Shown here piece by piece: positions 23,059-30,492 of a stretch of DNA of 64,000 nt (the first letter of the stretch is position 1; the number at the start of each line of letters is the position of its first letter). Source of the DNA: a virus. The stretch is from positions 1 to 64,000 of the IMG/VR virus record IMGVR_UViG_3300018465_000004; one strand, written 5' to 3'. The notes under the pieces were generated by a model. It worked only from the letters and a program-made list of their open reading frames with translations, was not told the DNA's origin and ran no database searches. The translations under genes were made by a program, and so were the position numbers.

Positions 23059-23916
23059 ATGGCGACCAAGGCGAGCCCGACCCTGCGCAGACGACAGCTC
23101 GGCCGCGAACTCAAGGCTGCGCGCGAAACTTCCAGCCTGACGCCGCAGGACGCGGCCGACGTCCTCAGCGCGAGCGTGTCCACTGTGTACCGGATCGAGT
23201 CCGGCGGAGTCGGCCTCAAGGCGATCGAGCTGACCGCGCTGCTCGACCGGTACGGCATCACCGACCAGGAGGTGCGGACGCGCCTCGAACGCCTCCGTGC
23301 CGAGGGCCGGCAGCGCGGCTGGTGGTCCGGCTACCGCTCCGCCCTCAAGCCGAGCTACCAGACCTACATCGGCCTGGAGGACAGCGCCGTCGCGATCCGC
23401 AGCTTCGCCGGCATCGTCATCCCCGGCCCGTTGCAGACCGCCGCGTACGCCCGTGCCGTCATGATGACGGCGCAGCCTCCGCTCACGGACCCGGTGATCA
23501 GTCAGCGCGTCGAGGTTCGGATGCAGCGGCAGGGGCTCATCACCCGAGCTGAGGAACCGCTGCGCTTCCACGTCGTGCTCGATGAGGCCGCCGTACAGCG
23601 CCGGGTCGGCGGCGACGCCGTCTGGCAGGCCCAGCTTGAACATCTCGTCGAGCTGGCCAAGCTGCGGCACATCACCGTCCAGGTGCTGCCGTTCGACGTC
23701 GGCACCTTCGCCGAGTCAGCCGGCGAGTTCAGCATCCTGGACTTCGACGAAGGAGGTCCAGTTGCGTACGTAGAGTCACTCTCGGGTGATCTGTACGCTG
23801 AAGGCGATGGCGTCGAACGCTTCCTCCTTCACTTCGACGCGCTGCGCACGGCGGCCTTACCACCGACCAGGTCCGTTGGCATGATCGAGGGGCTGTTGCA
23901 CAGCGAGGAACCCTAG
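23059..23916 (+). CDS. XRE regulator with DUF5753 effector domain
   Basis: 285 residues. N-terminal XRE helix-turn-helix (LGRELKAARETSSLTPQDAA, then STVYRIESGGVGLKA) and a C-terminal domain beginning YQTYIGLEDSAVAIRSFAG and IPGPLQTAAYARAV, the DUF5753 signature. This pair with a downstream DUF397 gene is widespread in Streptomyces and relatives, where some members act as developmental or stress regulators and may form antitoxin-toxin-like pairs. It is chromosomal in style and unusual inside a phage. A GGGGGAC site precedes the ATG. Confidence 0.85.
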   Translation: MATKASPTLRRRQLGRELKAARETSSLTPQDAADVLSASVSTVYRIESGGVGLKAIELTALLDRYGITDQEVRTRLERLRAEGRQRGWWSGYRSALKPSYQTYIGLEDSAVAIRSFAGIVIPGPLQTAAYARAVMMTAQPPLTDPVISQRVEVRMQRQGLITRAEEPLRFHVVLDEAAVQRRVGGDAVWQAQLEHLVELAKLRHITVQVLPFDVGTFAESAGEFSILDFDEGGPVAYVESLSGDLYAEGDGVERFLLHFDALRTAALPPTRSVGMIEGLLHSEEP

Positions 23917-23926
23917 GGAGCACACG

Positions 23927-24121
23927 GTGGCACTGAACAGAATGATGAAGAAGAGCACGCGCAGTAACACCGATGGCGCGTGCGTCCGGGCCGGCTATGC
24001 CGATCCGGACTGCCGGACCGTCGCGATCGACGACTCCAAGAACCCAGGACCCCAACTGGTCGTCTCCGTTGCCGCGTTCGGCGACCTTCTCGACCGGATC
24101 AAGGAGGGCGAGCTGAGCTAG
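23927..24121 (+). CDS. DUF397 protein
   Basis: 64 residues, GTG after AGGGAGC. STRSNTDGACVRAGYADP, VAIDDSKNPGPQLVVS and FGDLLDRIKEGEL match the DUF397 pattern (KSSxSxxxxxCVEVA, VRDSKxPxGPxL, FxxFLxxxKxGxF). Usually paired with XRE-DUF5753 regulators, as here. The pair may be partners; biochemical role is not settled. A strong terminator follows. Confidence 0.85.
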   Translation: MALNRMMKKSTRSNTDGACVRAGYADPDCRTVAIDDSKNPGPQLVVSVAAFGDLLDRIKEGELS

Positions 24122-24135
24122 ACCGCCCAGCCCGA

Positions 24136-24179
24136 CACAGCCCCCGCCGCGGAAGTCGGTCCGCACGGCGGGGGCTGTG
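24136..24179 (+). terminator. hairpin terminator
   Basis: CACAGCCCCCGCCG (24136-24149) pairs with 24166-24179 over 14 bases. It closes the XRE/DUF397 operon. Confidence 0.65.
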
Positions 24180-24216
24180 CCGTTACCAGGGTCGGAGCGC
24201 CTCGTTAGGCACCCCG

Positions 24217-24588
24217 ATGACTATCAAGCCTCTATCCCGACGCGCACTGGCCCGAGCCGTGGGCTACATGCTGGTCTACGGCGGCATCATCGGCGGCATC
24301 CCCGCCGACCTTCAGCGCTACATCGACCCGGAGAAGTTCAAGACGGCCGAGGGCTTGGCGCTTCCAATGCCCAGCATCGAGCACACGCTGACCAAATGTC
24401 ATGCCTGCCGGGAGGACACCTGGGTCGGCCCTGGACAGCTCAAGACGTCCACCGAAAGCGATATACCGATCGTCTGCTACTTCTGCATGAGCGCCGGGCT
24501 GGTGATCATCGGCAGCGAGGAGCAGCCCGTCCACGTCCAGCCGGTCCCGGTACGACCTGAAACTGACGAGGTCCCGCGCCGCACATGA
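24217..24588 (+). CDS. zinc-binding membrane-proximal protein (123 aa)
   Basis: ATG at 24217 with a weak site. A hydrophobic N-terminal segment (ALARAVGYMLVYGGIIGGIP) may be a signal anchor. Two pairs, KCHACRED and CYFCMSAG, could bind zinc. Ends with a proline-rich tail. First gene of a six-gene operon that includes a methyltransferase-like enzyme. No family is recognised. Confidence 0.55.
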   Translation: MTIKPLSRRALARAVGYMLVYGGIIGGIPADLQRYIDPEKFKTAEGLALPMPSIEHTLTKCHACREDTWVGPGQLKTSTESDIPIVCYFCMSAGLVIIGSEEQPVHVQPVPVRPETDEVPRRT

Positions 24589-25043
24589 CCGATCAGCACG
24601 TCACCCTGTTCTTCGGCAAGAAGTGGGACGCACCGAGGCTCGACGACACGGAGGACCGCCGCGTCGTCCAGAAAGCCGTTCCGGTCGGGGAGCAATGCCT
24701 GTACTGCGAGGAGCTGATCCTCCATGGCGACCGCGGGCTGTTCCATCCTTCTGTCACGGCGACCTACCGGGGATTGATCGGCTTCCTCCTCGACTGGGCC
24801 GGCTGGACCACGCTGCTCAAGCGCCGACAGCGAATCTGGACCGCCCGGCTCCGACCCATTCACGCCGAGTGCGACATGCGAATGGTCCTCGGCAGCATCA
24901 ACCACCTCAACGGCAACTGCATCTGCTGCAAAGGGTCGGGCTTCCAGGAGACCGAGTGGGCCGGCACGAGGCGGCAGGAGGCCCTCGCTGTGTGGGCACT
25001 GATGAACGAACGCCGGCAACACCAGGGCCTCGGCCCGCTTTAG
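24585..25043 (+). CDS. zinc-binding protein, possibly nuclease-like
   Basis: 152 residues in ATGA overlap. EQCLYCEELILHGDRGLFH and RPIHAECDMRMVLGSINHLN, then GNCICCKGSGF, give two Cys/His clusters in an order reminiscent of treble-clef folds. HNH-type catalysis is not evident. The next gene is separated by a 97-base gap that is nearly filled by a tRNA-like sequence. Confidence 0.5.
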   Translation: MTDQHVTLFFGKKWDAPRLDDTEDRRVVQKAVPVGEQCLYCEELILHGDRGLFHPSVTATYRGLIGFLLDWAGWTTLLKRRQRIWTARLRPIHAECDMRMVLGSINHLNGNCICCKGSGFQETEWAGTRRQEALAVWALMNERRQHQGLGPL

Positions 25044-25048
25044 CCTGC

Positions 25049-25139
25049 GGCCCGCGTCTCGGCGACAGTTTGCGCACGCTGTGGTCCTGTGTAGGTGGCC
25101 ATCAGCCGCAGGCCCCTGGTTCGATTCCAGGGCGGGCCC
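25049..25139 (+). ncRNA. tRNA-like structure, class II length, degenerate
   Basis: GGCCCGC (25049-25055) pairs perfectly with GCGGGCC (25132-25138). A perfect T-arm, CCTGG-TTCGATT-CCAGG (25115-25131), lies beside it. GTGGC-CATCA-GCCGC (about 25095-25109) fits a long variable arm. D and anticodon arms do not fold canonically, and no anticodon can be assigned. It fills the gap between two genes. Could be a decayed tRNA, an attachment-site relic or a tRNA mimic. Confidence 0.4.
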
Positions 25140-25140
25140 C

Positions 25141-26052
25141 GTGAACGTGATCAACCCCTACTGGGACGCCGTCAAGGGATGCATCACCCAGCATGAGATC
25201 GGCGGCTACGCCGTCGTGCGCGACAGCTGCCATGTCGACATGCGCCAGTTCGGAGACTGGCGCGCGCCCAAGGGCATGCGCTCCGGTGTCGCGAAGCTGT
25301 TCAAGCAGGCAATGGATATGCAGCAGCGGGTTGAGCTGGTCATGAGCTACGCGCTTACCATCCCCGACCCGAAAAGCATGGACGTGATCAGCCGGTACGT
25401 CGGCCCAGCCGCTATTGACCCCATGGCCGGCACCGGGTACCTCTCCTATCTCCTCGCGCAGCTCGGCGTCGACGTGCTCAGCTACGACCTCTATCCGCGC
25501 GATATCCAGCACGTCCCGATCCGGCGCGGGCACGCGCCTTATACGGTGCGCCGGCACGGCCGGAACCGGACCCTTATCATCGCCTGGCCCGAGCAGTACA
25601 ACTCAGTCGGCGCTGACACCTTGGCCGCCTATGACGGTGACACTGTCATATACCTCGGGGAATGGGGAGCCAGCTGTGGGACGCAGGCCCTCTATACCGC
25701 GCTGGACCGGGACTGGACGTGCATCGCCAGGATCCTTCCGGTGCGCTGGCCGATCGTCCGAGATGTGGTCCGTGTCTTCAAACGAAGACGCTGGACTCGC
25801 GGGCTCTACCTATCGCCTGGTGGGGTCATCAGCACCAACCCACGCTGGCTGCCAGACGAATTCTCCGCCTTGCTCCGACGGCACAACCTCGGCTGCATCT
25901 TCCGGGCAGCCGACGTCTTACAGCCGACCGGATCTGTCGAGCTGTCAGGCGAGATGCAATGCGTGGGAATGATCGCCCGCATGGACGATCCGGCCAGCTG
26001 CACCTGCGACTCGCCCGTGCTTACCGGGGTGGACGAGCTGGCCGAACCATGA
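25141..26052 (+). CDS. SAM-dependent methyltransferase-like protein
   Basis: 303 residues from GTG right after the tRNA-like element. AAIDPMAGTGYLSYLLAQLG followed by VDVLSYDLYP fits motif I and the acidic end of strand 2 in class I methyltransferases. TVIYLGEWGASCGTQ could be motif IV, but no DPPY or PC motif is seen, so DNA specificity cannot be claimed. The C-terminus has CTCDS. Substrate unknown: RNA, DNA, protein or small molecule. Sits in an operon of small unknown proteins. Confidence 0.6.
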   Translation: MNVINPYWDAVKGCITQHEIGGYAVVRDSCHVDMRQFGDWRAPKGMRSGVAKLFKQAMDMQQRVELVMSYALTIPDPKSMDVISRYVGPAAIDPMAGTGYLSYLLAQLGVDVLSYDLYPRDIQHVPIRRGHAPYTVRRHGRNRTLIIAWPEQYNSVGADTLAAYDGDTVIYLGEWGASCGTQALYTALDRDWTCIARILPVRWPIVRDVVRVFKRRRWTRGLYLSPGGVISTNPRWLPDEFSALLRRHNLGCIFRAADVLQPTGSVELSGEMQCVGMIARMDDPASCTCDSPVLTGVDELAEP

Positions 26053-26312
26053 TCTACCGGTGCCGCCACTGTCGTCAGCATGTCGAGTGGATGTCGACCA
26101 AGCTCGGCCGGCTGCTGTTCAACCACATGCCAGTCCCGGTCTCTGAGCTTGGCGAGCGCGAGGGTTGGATTCCCGGAACCTGGACCGACAAACGCGGCAA
26201 GCCCGTTACGATGCTCGCCCCGTTGAGCCATTACCAGCCGGCGACGCAGAACAAAGCAAGATTCGCAGTCGTGCCCCACCGCTGCCCGAACAAGGAGACG
26301 GCCGATGGCTAG
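26049..26312 (+). CDS. small zinc-finger protein (87 aa)
   Basis: ATGA overlap with the methyltransferase-like gene. MIYRCRHCRQHVEWM opens with CxxC, and PHRCPNKET near the end adds a Cys. The middle is beta-rich. Function unknown; part of the same coupled operon. Confidence 0.55.
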   Translation: MIYRCRHCRQHVEWMSTKLGRLLFNHMPVPVSELGEREGWIPGTWTDKRGKPVTMLAPLSHYQPATQNKARFAVVPHRCPNKETADG

Positions 26313-26733
26313 GTTCGTCCTGGGGGAGGCGTTCTTTGACAAGGATGGCAACCCCATCAGCATCGACGAGTACGGCCGGCTGTTCGAGGACATGGAGTAC
26401 CGGGTGATCGTCGAGACTTCCCTCTGCCCTGGCCACCTGGTGCGGACGTGCTGGCTCGGCTTCCGCGTTCCCGACATCTTCTCCGACACCAACCTGATGA
26501 CGCCAGTCCTGCGGGCGATGGTGGGCGAGCGGGATCCGAGGCTAGTCCGCTACGATCCGGACCTGTTCGGCACCGGCGAGATCTTCAAGCAAGGCGAGCC
26601 AACGCAGACGATCCAGGAAGTTCAGCAGTACTCCACCCAGGACGAGGCAAGAGCCGGACACGAGCACTTCGTCGCCTGGCGCCGCGCCAACCTGGAAGCT
26701 CCGCTAGAGGAATACCTGGAGGTCGACGGATGA
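26305..26733 (+). CDS. hypothetical protein (142 aa)
   Basis: ATG overlapping the upstream gene by 8 bases after GGAGACGG. Starts MARFVLGEAFFDKDGNPISI, then a mixed sequence (YRVIVETSLCPGHLVRTCWL) and a helical C-terminus. No motif is recognised. Coupled to both neighbours. Confidence 0.55.
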   Translation: MARFVLGEAFFDKDGNPISIDEYGRLFEDMEYRVIVETSLCPGHLVRTCWLGFRVPDIFSDTNLMTPVLRAMVGERDPRLVRYDPDLFGTGEIFKQGEPTQTIQEVQQYSTQDEARAGHEHFVAWRRANLEAPLEEYLEVDG

Positions 26734-27077
26734 CCAAGCGCGGTTACCTCTACGACCCCAAGGCGGTCGGACCGTTCGGCCTTCCCGCCAGAGTTGTCAC
26801 GGAGGACGAGTTCGCCAAGGAACTCGCGAACTACCCGGGTGGCAGCATCCATTACGTGATGCGGGTTGCCGACACTGGAGATCACCCATGGTTTCCGCCT
26901 GACGTTGTTGAACGCCGCAGGATGGTCACCTGCGAGGAGTGCCGCGAGGTCTGTTGGATTGATGACCAGTCGCGAATCGACCCCAAAGCCAGGGTCATGT
27001 GCAGCCATTGTTGCCCGGTGAAGGTGGACGTGCTGTTCAAGAGGAGCCCCAACTACCGGCCCGGGATGCACAACTGA
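26730..27077 (+). CDS. zinc-binding protein (115 aa)
   Basis: ATGA overlap. The first part is MTKRGYLYDPKAVGPFGLPA; the second contains TCEECREVCWIDDQ and MCSHCCPVKVD, a zinc ribbon. Last gene of the six-gene operon. No family is recognised. Confidence 0.55.
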   Translation: MTKRGYLYDPKAVGPFGLPARVVTEDEFAKELANYPGGSIHYVMRVADTGDHPWFPPDVVERRRMVTCEECREVCWIDDQSRIDPKARVMCSHCCPVKVDVLFKRSPNYRPGMHN

Positions 27078-27162
27078 GAGTGGATCACTCGACCACGTTG
27101 CGCTACTTCGATGATCTTGCTAGCGTGATTCTCCCCAGCCTGGAAGCAGGGAGACCGCAGCG

Positions 27163-27336
27163 ATGGCGATAGATCATATTTGGCGAGGAAAGGGAGTCAA
27201 GGTTCGCCGCGACCTCGGCGGCAATAGGGAAGTCCGGATCACCGATGGCGAACGCGTGATATCCGTTGAGTGCCCCGTCTGGGTGACTTTCCTCGACGAT
27301 CTTCGCGCGGGGAGATTCACTCAACCTGCGCAGTGA
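27163..27336 (+). CDS. small DUF397-like protein (57 aa)
   Basis: ATG after GCAGGGAGA. The end, VISVECPVWVTFLDDLRAGRF, resembles the C-terminal part of DUF397 proteins (wxxFLxxLRxGxF), but the KSSxS start is missing. Composition and start site support a real gene; the family is tentative. Confidence 0.5.
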   Translation: MAIDHIWRGKGVKVRRDLGGNREVRITDGERVISVECPVWVTFLDDLRAGRFTQPAQ

Positions 27337-27398
27337 TGAACCAAGCCGGCGGTCTGTTGGTAAGCGGCGGGGTCTGGGCCGCGTCCCACTTCGGGCAT

Positions 27399-27782
27399 CT
27401 ACGGCGCGATGCCGGCTGGTTGCCGGCTGCCCCACTGGTGAAGGTTCGCGCACATGTGCGCATTCTTGTAGCGAACCGGCCCGCCCAGGCAGGCTCCGGT
27501 GCACTCAGAACAGCGAACGGGGCAGTCAACCGCCGGCACAAACCGAGGGTCGCTACTCAGGACTTCTGGCAATGGTTCTTGGTCGGCGTGAGCATCCTCG
27601 ATGATGGTCACGTTTGGACATTCGGGTCTGGGACGATCATGATCTTGCTCGTTCCTGTTGCCCATCCAGGCTGGGCAAGCTTCCCACTTAGCCCAACGCT
27701 TAACCACGATCAAGGGATGTTCACCCGATCGAGTGATCCGTGACCACTGCCATCCCCCGGGCATGTACGGCATGAAAGGCAC
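27399..27782 (-). CDS. zinc-knuckle protein, paralogue of 12055 gene
   Basis: 127 residues from a GTG with no clear ribosome site; a shorter start is possible. A hydrophilic N-terminal half is followed by CPVRCSECTGACLGG and HMCANLHQWG, closely matching the Cys/His module of the gene at 12055. The extra N-terminal half has CPAWMGNRN. Function unknown. A terminator hairpin sits directly upstream of the start. Confidence 0.55.
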   Translation of the reverse strand: MPFMPYMPGGWQWSRITRSGEHPLIVVKRWAKWEACPAWMGNRNEQDHDRPRPECPNVTIIEDAHADQEPLPEVLSSDPRFVPAVDCPVRCSECTGACLGGPVRYKNAHMCANLHQWGSRQPAGIAP

Positions 27783-27810
27783 GAGAGCCCGTCATCCGTG
27801 ACGGGCTCTC
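27783..27810. terminator. hairpin terminator
   Basis: GAGAGCCCGTCA (27783-27794), TCCG loop, exact complement 27799-27810. It lies between the minus-strand zinc-knuckle gene and the 3' end of the serine recombinase, so it most likely stops recombinase transcription. Confidence 0.65.
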
Positions 27811-27952
27811 GGCAGGGCAGCAAGGGCGACAGCGGTGCACCCCATCCCTCGCCGCAGAGTGGATACTAGCCGGCCTTCGCGGTAGTCACTGGTGTGACGG
27901 GCATGACGAAGCAGGAGTGTTGCGACCGGTTCTGGACCGCAATGGCACACGT

Positions 27953-29650
27953 TCACGCTGCGAACTTGCGGCGGCGCGCTTCCAGCCAGTCCCGTTTCGA
28001 CGACTCTTCCCAGCTCCCCACCACTTCTACCCGCCAGGACGAATCAGCCCAACGCCCACGTCCGGCCGCCGGAGAAACGACCACGAAGGAAATCACTTCC
28101 CGCAGCGGTGCGTTGAGCAGGCCAGGTTCACCGCTCAGCGCCTCGTCCCATGTCTCATCGAGCGAGCGGAAAGCCTCATAACCTGGCCTGCCTTCGGCGC
28201 CCAAGGCTGTCATTGCGAGCGCCCCAAGCTCGGCGCGCAACCGGTCGAGGTTCTCCTCGAACGCTGCTTTCGTGTTGTCGAGTTGGTCCTCGCTCATCTT
28301 TCCTCGGGCAAACAAGCCGTAGAGGCGCGTGATTGCGGTCTGCTCCGCATCAATTTCTGCCTCAACCTGAGCCGTCGTCCGCACCGACATGTTGGCGGTG
28401 TTGTGCAACCGGCTCGCAATTTCGTCAATCGACTCCCCAGTCTTCGGGTCGGCGTTCTTCGCCAGCCACTCCCGCACAATTTGAAGTGCAGCGGCGTTGC
28501 TTATCGACACGTGCGTATCTGGGTGGAAGCTGGCCCGGTACCAACAAACCCACGAGTGTTCCCGTTTGCGCCCAGAGTATTTCGTCGTCAGCCGGCGAGA
28601 GCACAGCTCGCAGTAGAGCAACGCGCCGAGTGCGTGCACCGCATTCCGTGCCCGCGGCGGCAGATTTCCCTGGTCCTCGCGACGACGGCGGTACCGCTCC
28701 CAGGTGTTCGCCTCGATAACGGTCGGCTGTACCCCGTTTCGCCAGATGTCGTAGCTGGCCAGGTTATTTCGCACCGACTTCCCACTGGCCTTGCGCTGCG
28801 CCAACAATTCCGCGCTGCGTTCTCGAATCAGGCCCGCACCAAACCCGGTGTCGAGCATCTGACCGAGGGATTGCGGAGTCCACAACCCAGCCAAAGATGT
28901 GCGGAATCCTGTCTCGTTCAGGATCTTGACCAGTTGGCGCAGCGATTCGCCTGCTACATATTGATCGTAAAGCCGTCTCAGCTCTGGCGCTTCCACTGGG
29001 TTGAGAACATAATGCGGCTTGCGTTCGCGGCACTCTGCACATTCCTCGGATTCAGGGTGAGGCGAACCTGCCTTCATTGCCCGCTGGTCAATGTAGTCGT
29101 ACCCGAAACGCTTCCGGCCACTGTGCGGGAGTCCGGCGTCCCTGCGCTTTTTGTGAGCTGCTTGCCAGCCCTCGCCGATCATGTCGCTCTGGAACTCGTC
29201 GAACTGCATAACCATGCCCTGACTGAACCGGCCTATTGCAGTCGACTGGTCGAAGTCCTCCGTCGCCGAATCAACCCTACCGCCGGCTTGTTTGACCTTT
29301 CCAAGGTACACGCGCGAGAACTCGACATTGCGACCCCACCGGCTCCACTTCCACAGTGTCACGCTCTTGGCGAGCCCGCTCCTGATGTCGTCGATGACGC
29401 CATCGACACTTCGCTTGCGGAAGGTACGGCCGGTGCGGTTGATGTCAGGGACCACCTTGACGATCCGCTTGTTCTTCCGGACCGCGTCCGCAATACAAGA
29501 TTCGAGCTGGATATCTGGTGACTTCAAGGACTCTGGGTCGCGTTCCCCGACCATGGACACCCGAATGTAGGCGATCGTTGGTTCGCACTCACAGGGTCCT
29601 GGATGGTGGTGCTCGACGGCCGGCGGGGTCCAGATCTCGGGTTGCGGCAT
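27953..29650 (-). CDS. int: large serine recombinase (integrase)
   Basis: 565 residues. The resolvase-type catalytic domain has YIRVSMVGERD with Y28, R30 and catalytic S32, then IDDIRSGLAKSVTLWKWSRW and a conserved arginine region. The recombinase domain follows (GYDYID, HYVLNPVEAPELRRLYDQYV), with a zinc-ribbon part (LLYCELCSRR, SWVCWYR) and a coiled-coil segment. This is the layout of phiC31-type integrases that join attP and attB. TAAAGT lies seven bases before the ATG on the minus strand, suggesting a leaderless mRNA. The gene is isolated and opposite to the phage operons. Confidence 0.93.
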   Translation of the reverse strand: MPQPEIWTPPAVEHHHPGPCECEPTIAYIRVSMVGERDPESLKSPDIQLESCIADAVRKNKRIVKVVPDINRTGRTFRKRSVDGVIDDIRSGLAKSVTLWKWSRWGRNVEFSRVYLGKVKQAGGRVDSATEDFDQSTAIGRFSQGMVMQFDEFQSDMIGEGWQAAHKKRRDAGLPHSGRKRFGYDYIDQRAMKAGSPHPESEECAECRERKPHYVLNPVEAPELRRLYDQYVAGESLRQLVKILNETGFRTSLAGLWTPQSLGQMLDTGFGAGLIRERSAELLAQRKASGKSVRNNLASYDIWRNGVQPTVIEANTWERYRRRREDQGNLPPRARNAVHALGALLYCELCSRRLTTKYSGRKREHSWVCWYRASFHPDTHVSISNAAALQIVREWLAKNADPKTGESIDEIASRLHNTANMSVRTTAQVEAEIDAEQTAITRLYGLFARGKMSEDQLDNTKAAFEENLDRLRAELGALAMTALGAEGRPGYEAFRSLDETWDEALSGEPGLLNAPLREVISFVVVSPAAGRGRWADSSWRVEVVGSWEESSKRDWLEARRRKFAA

Positions 29651-29999
29651 GGGCGTACTTTAGCGTAGTTCATGTTCGTTAACCACCCCGAACTGCCCCC
29701 TCGGCAGTGATCTATGAGTGGCGCCTCTGAGCAGGCTGTATTCGCGTGGATCGCTAGTTGCGGCGCTCGATCGCTACAGGTTGTGACGCCTGTGAGGGCA
29801 AATCTAGCGACCCCGGGCTCCCACAGGCCGATCCGGACAGCCCGGGGTCAGGCCGGCGGGCGCGGGTGTACAGGACGCACCCGCCGGACAAGAAGGCCAA
29901 CGGGAACTCGCACCATCCGGTTACGTCCGTCGTTGTGATTACCTCGCGTGGGTGACGCTCGTTATGCTGTCCGTCACCGTCGAGCCGGAGGAAACTGAC
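29651..29999. other. intergenic region upstream of integrase, possible attP
   Basis: No convincing gene is seen in 349 bases. The minus-strand integrase promoter lies at the left end, and TATGCT near 29972 may be the -10 for the gene at 30000. Serine integrases usually have attP next to the gene, so attP may be here or in 27811-27952; it cannot be recognised by eye. Confidence 0.35.
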
Positions 30000-30431
30000 A
30001 TGGGCGCGCGGAGTTCTGTTCAAGCTCTGAAGAGATTCCTCGGGCGGCAGGCGGCCTGGGTGGTCATGCTGATCCTGCGCCGCCCAGTACCTACGATCTT
30101 CTCCGTCATGGTCGTTTTCTCGACCGTCCAGGTCTTCATAGGCCCGTTCGCGGTGCCTCTTGCACTGGTAGTGGGTATCGGCCTCGGCACGCTGGTGATC
30201 ACCGCGAGGTTCGCCCGGCCCAAGATGATCCGGGTCGAGAGAAGCGATGGCGATCCTCTCGTCCTGCCATCCGTCTTCCGAATCGAGATCCACTCGGACG
30301 GCGACACCCACGCCTTGATTGCCTGGCGCGCCAAGGTAGGGCTCCCGACGCACACGTTGACGACCATGGTCCGCGACTACATCACCGACGTCGAAGATCA
30401 GCACCGGGCGGACGTCACAGCCTCCAACTAG
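30000..30431 (+). CDS. membrane protein (143 aa)
   Basis: ATG after CGGAGGAAAC. Two hydrophobic segments (AAWVVMLILRRPVPTIFSVM region and VPLALVVGIGLGTLVITARF), then a soluble acidic part ending TMVRDYITDVEDQHRADVTA. Function unknown. It lies between the two recombinase genes. Confidence 0.55.
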   Translation: MGARSSVQALKRFLGRQAAWVVMLILRRPVPTIFSVMVVFSTVQVFIGPFAVPLALVVGIGLGTLVITARFARPKMIRVERSDGDPLVLPSVFRIEIHSDGDTHALIAWRAKVGLPTHTLTTMVRDYITDVEDQHRADVTASN

Positions 30432-30445
30432 CAACTGTTCTGCAC

Positions 30446-30492
30446 CCGACCAACCACTGTGCAAGCGCCTAGCGCCCCGTACCCTTGGTCGG
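30446..30492 (+). promoter_or_regulatory. tyrosine recombinase promoter with operator-like blocks
   Basis: TGTGCA, 16 bases, TACCCT (30480-30485) and GTG seven bases later suggest a leaderless host-type promoter. CTGTGCA-N4-CCTAGCGCC (30457-30476) inverts the site at 7551-7570. CCGACCAA (30446-30453) and TTGGTCGG (30485-30492) form an inverted repeat around the promoter. Confidence 0.5.

Noticed and set aside
27894-28181. Plus-strand frame overlapping the 3' end of the serine recombinase
   Set aside because: The first 25 codons look protein-like, but the rest is antisense to the recombinase and has shadow composition; kept out as unsupported.
27811-29999. Defined attP site
   Set aside because: No core sequence or arm repeats could be identified without comparing element ends, so none is annotated.
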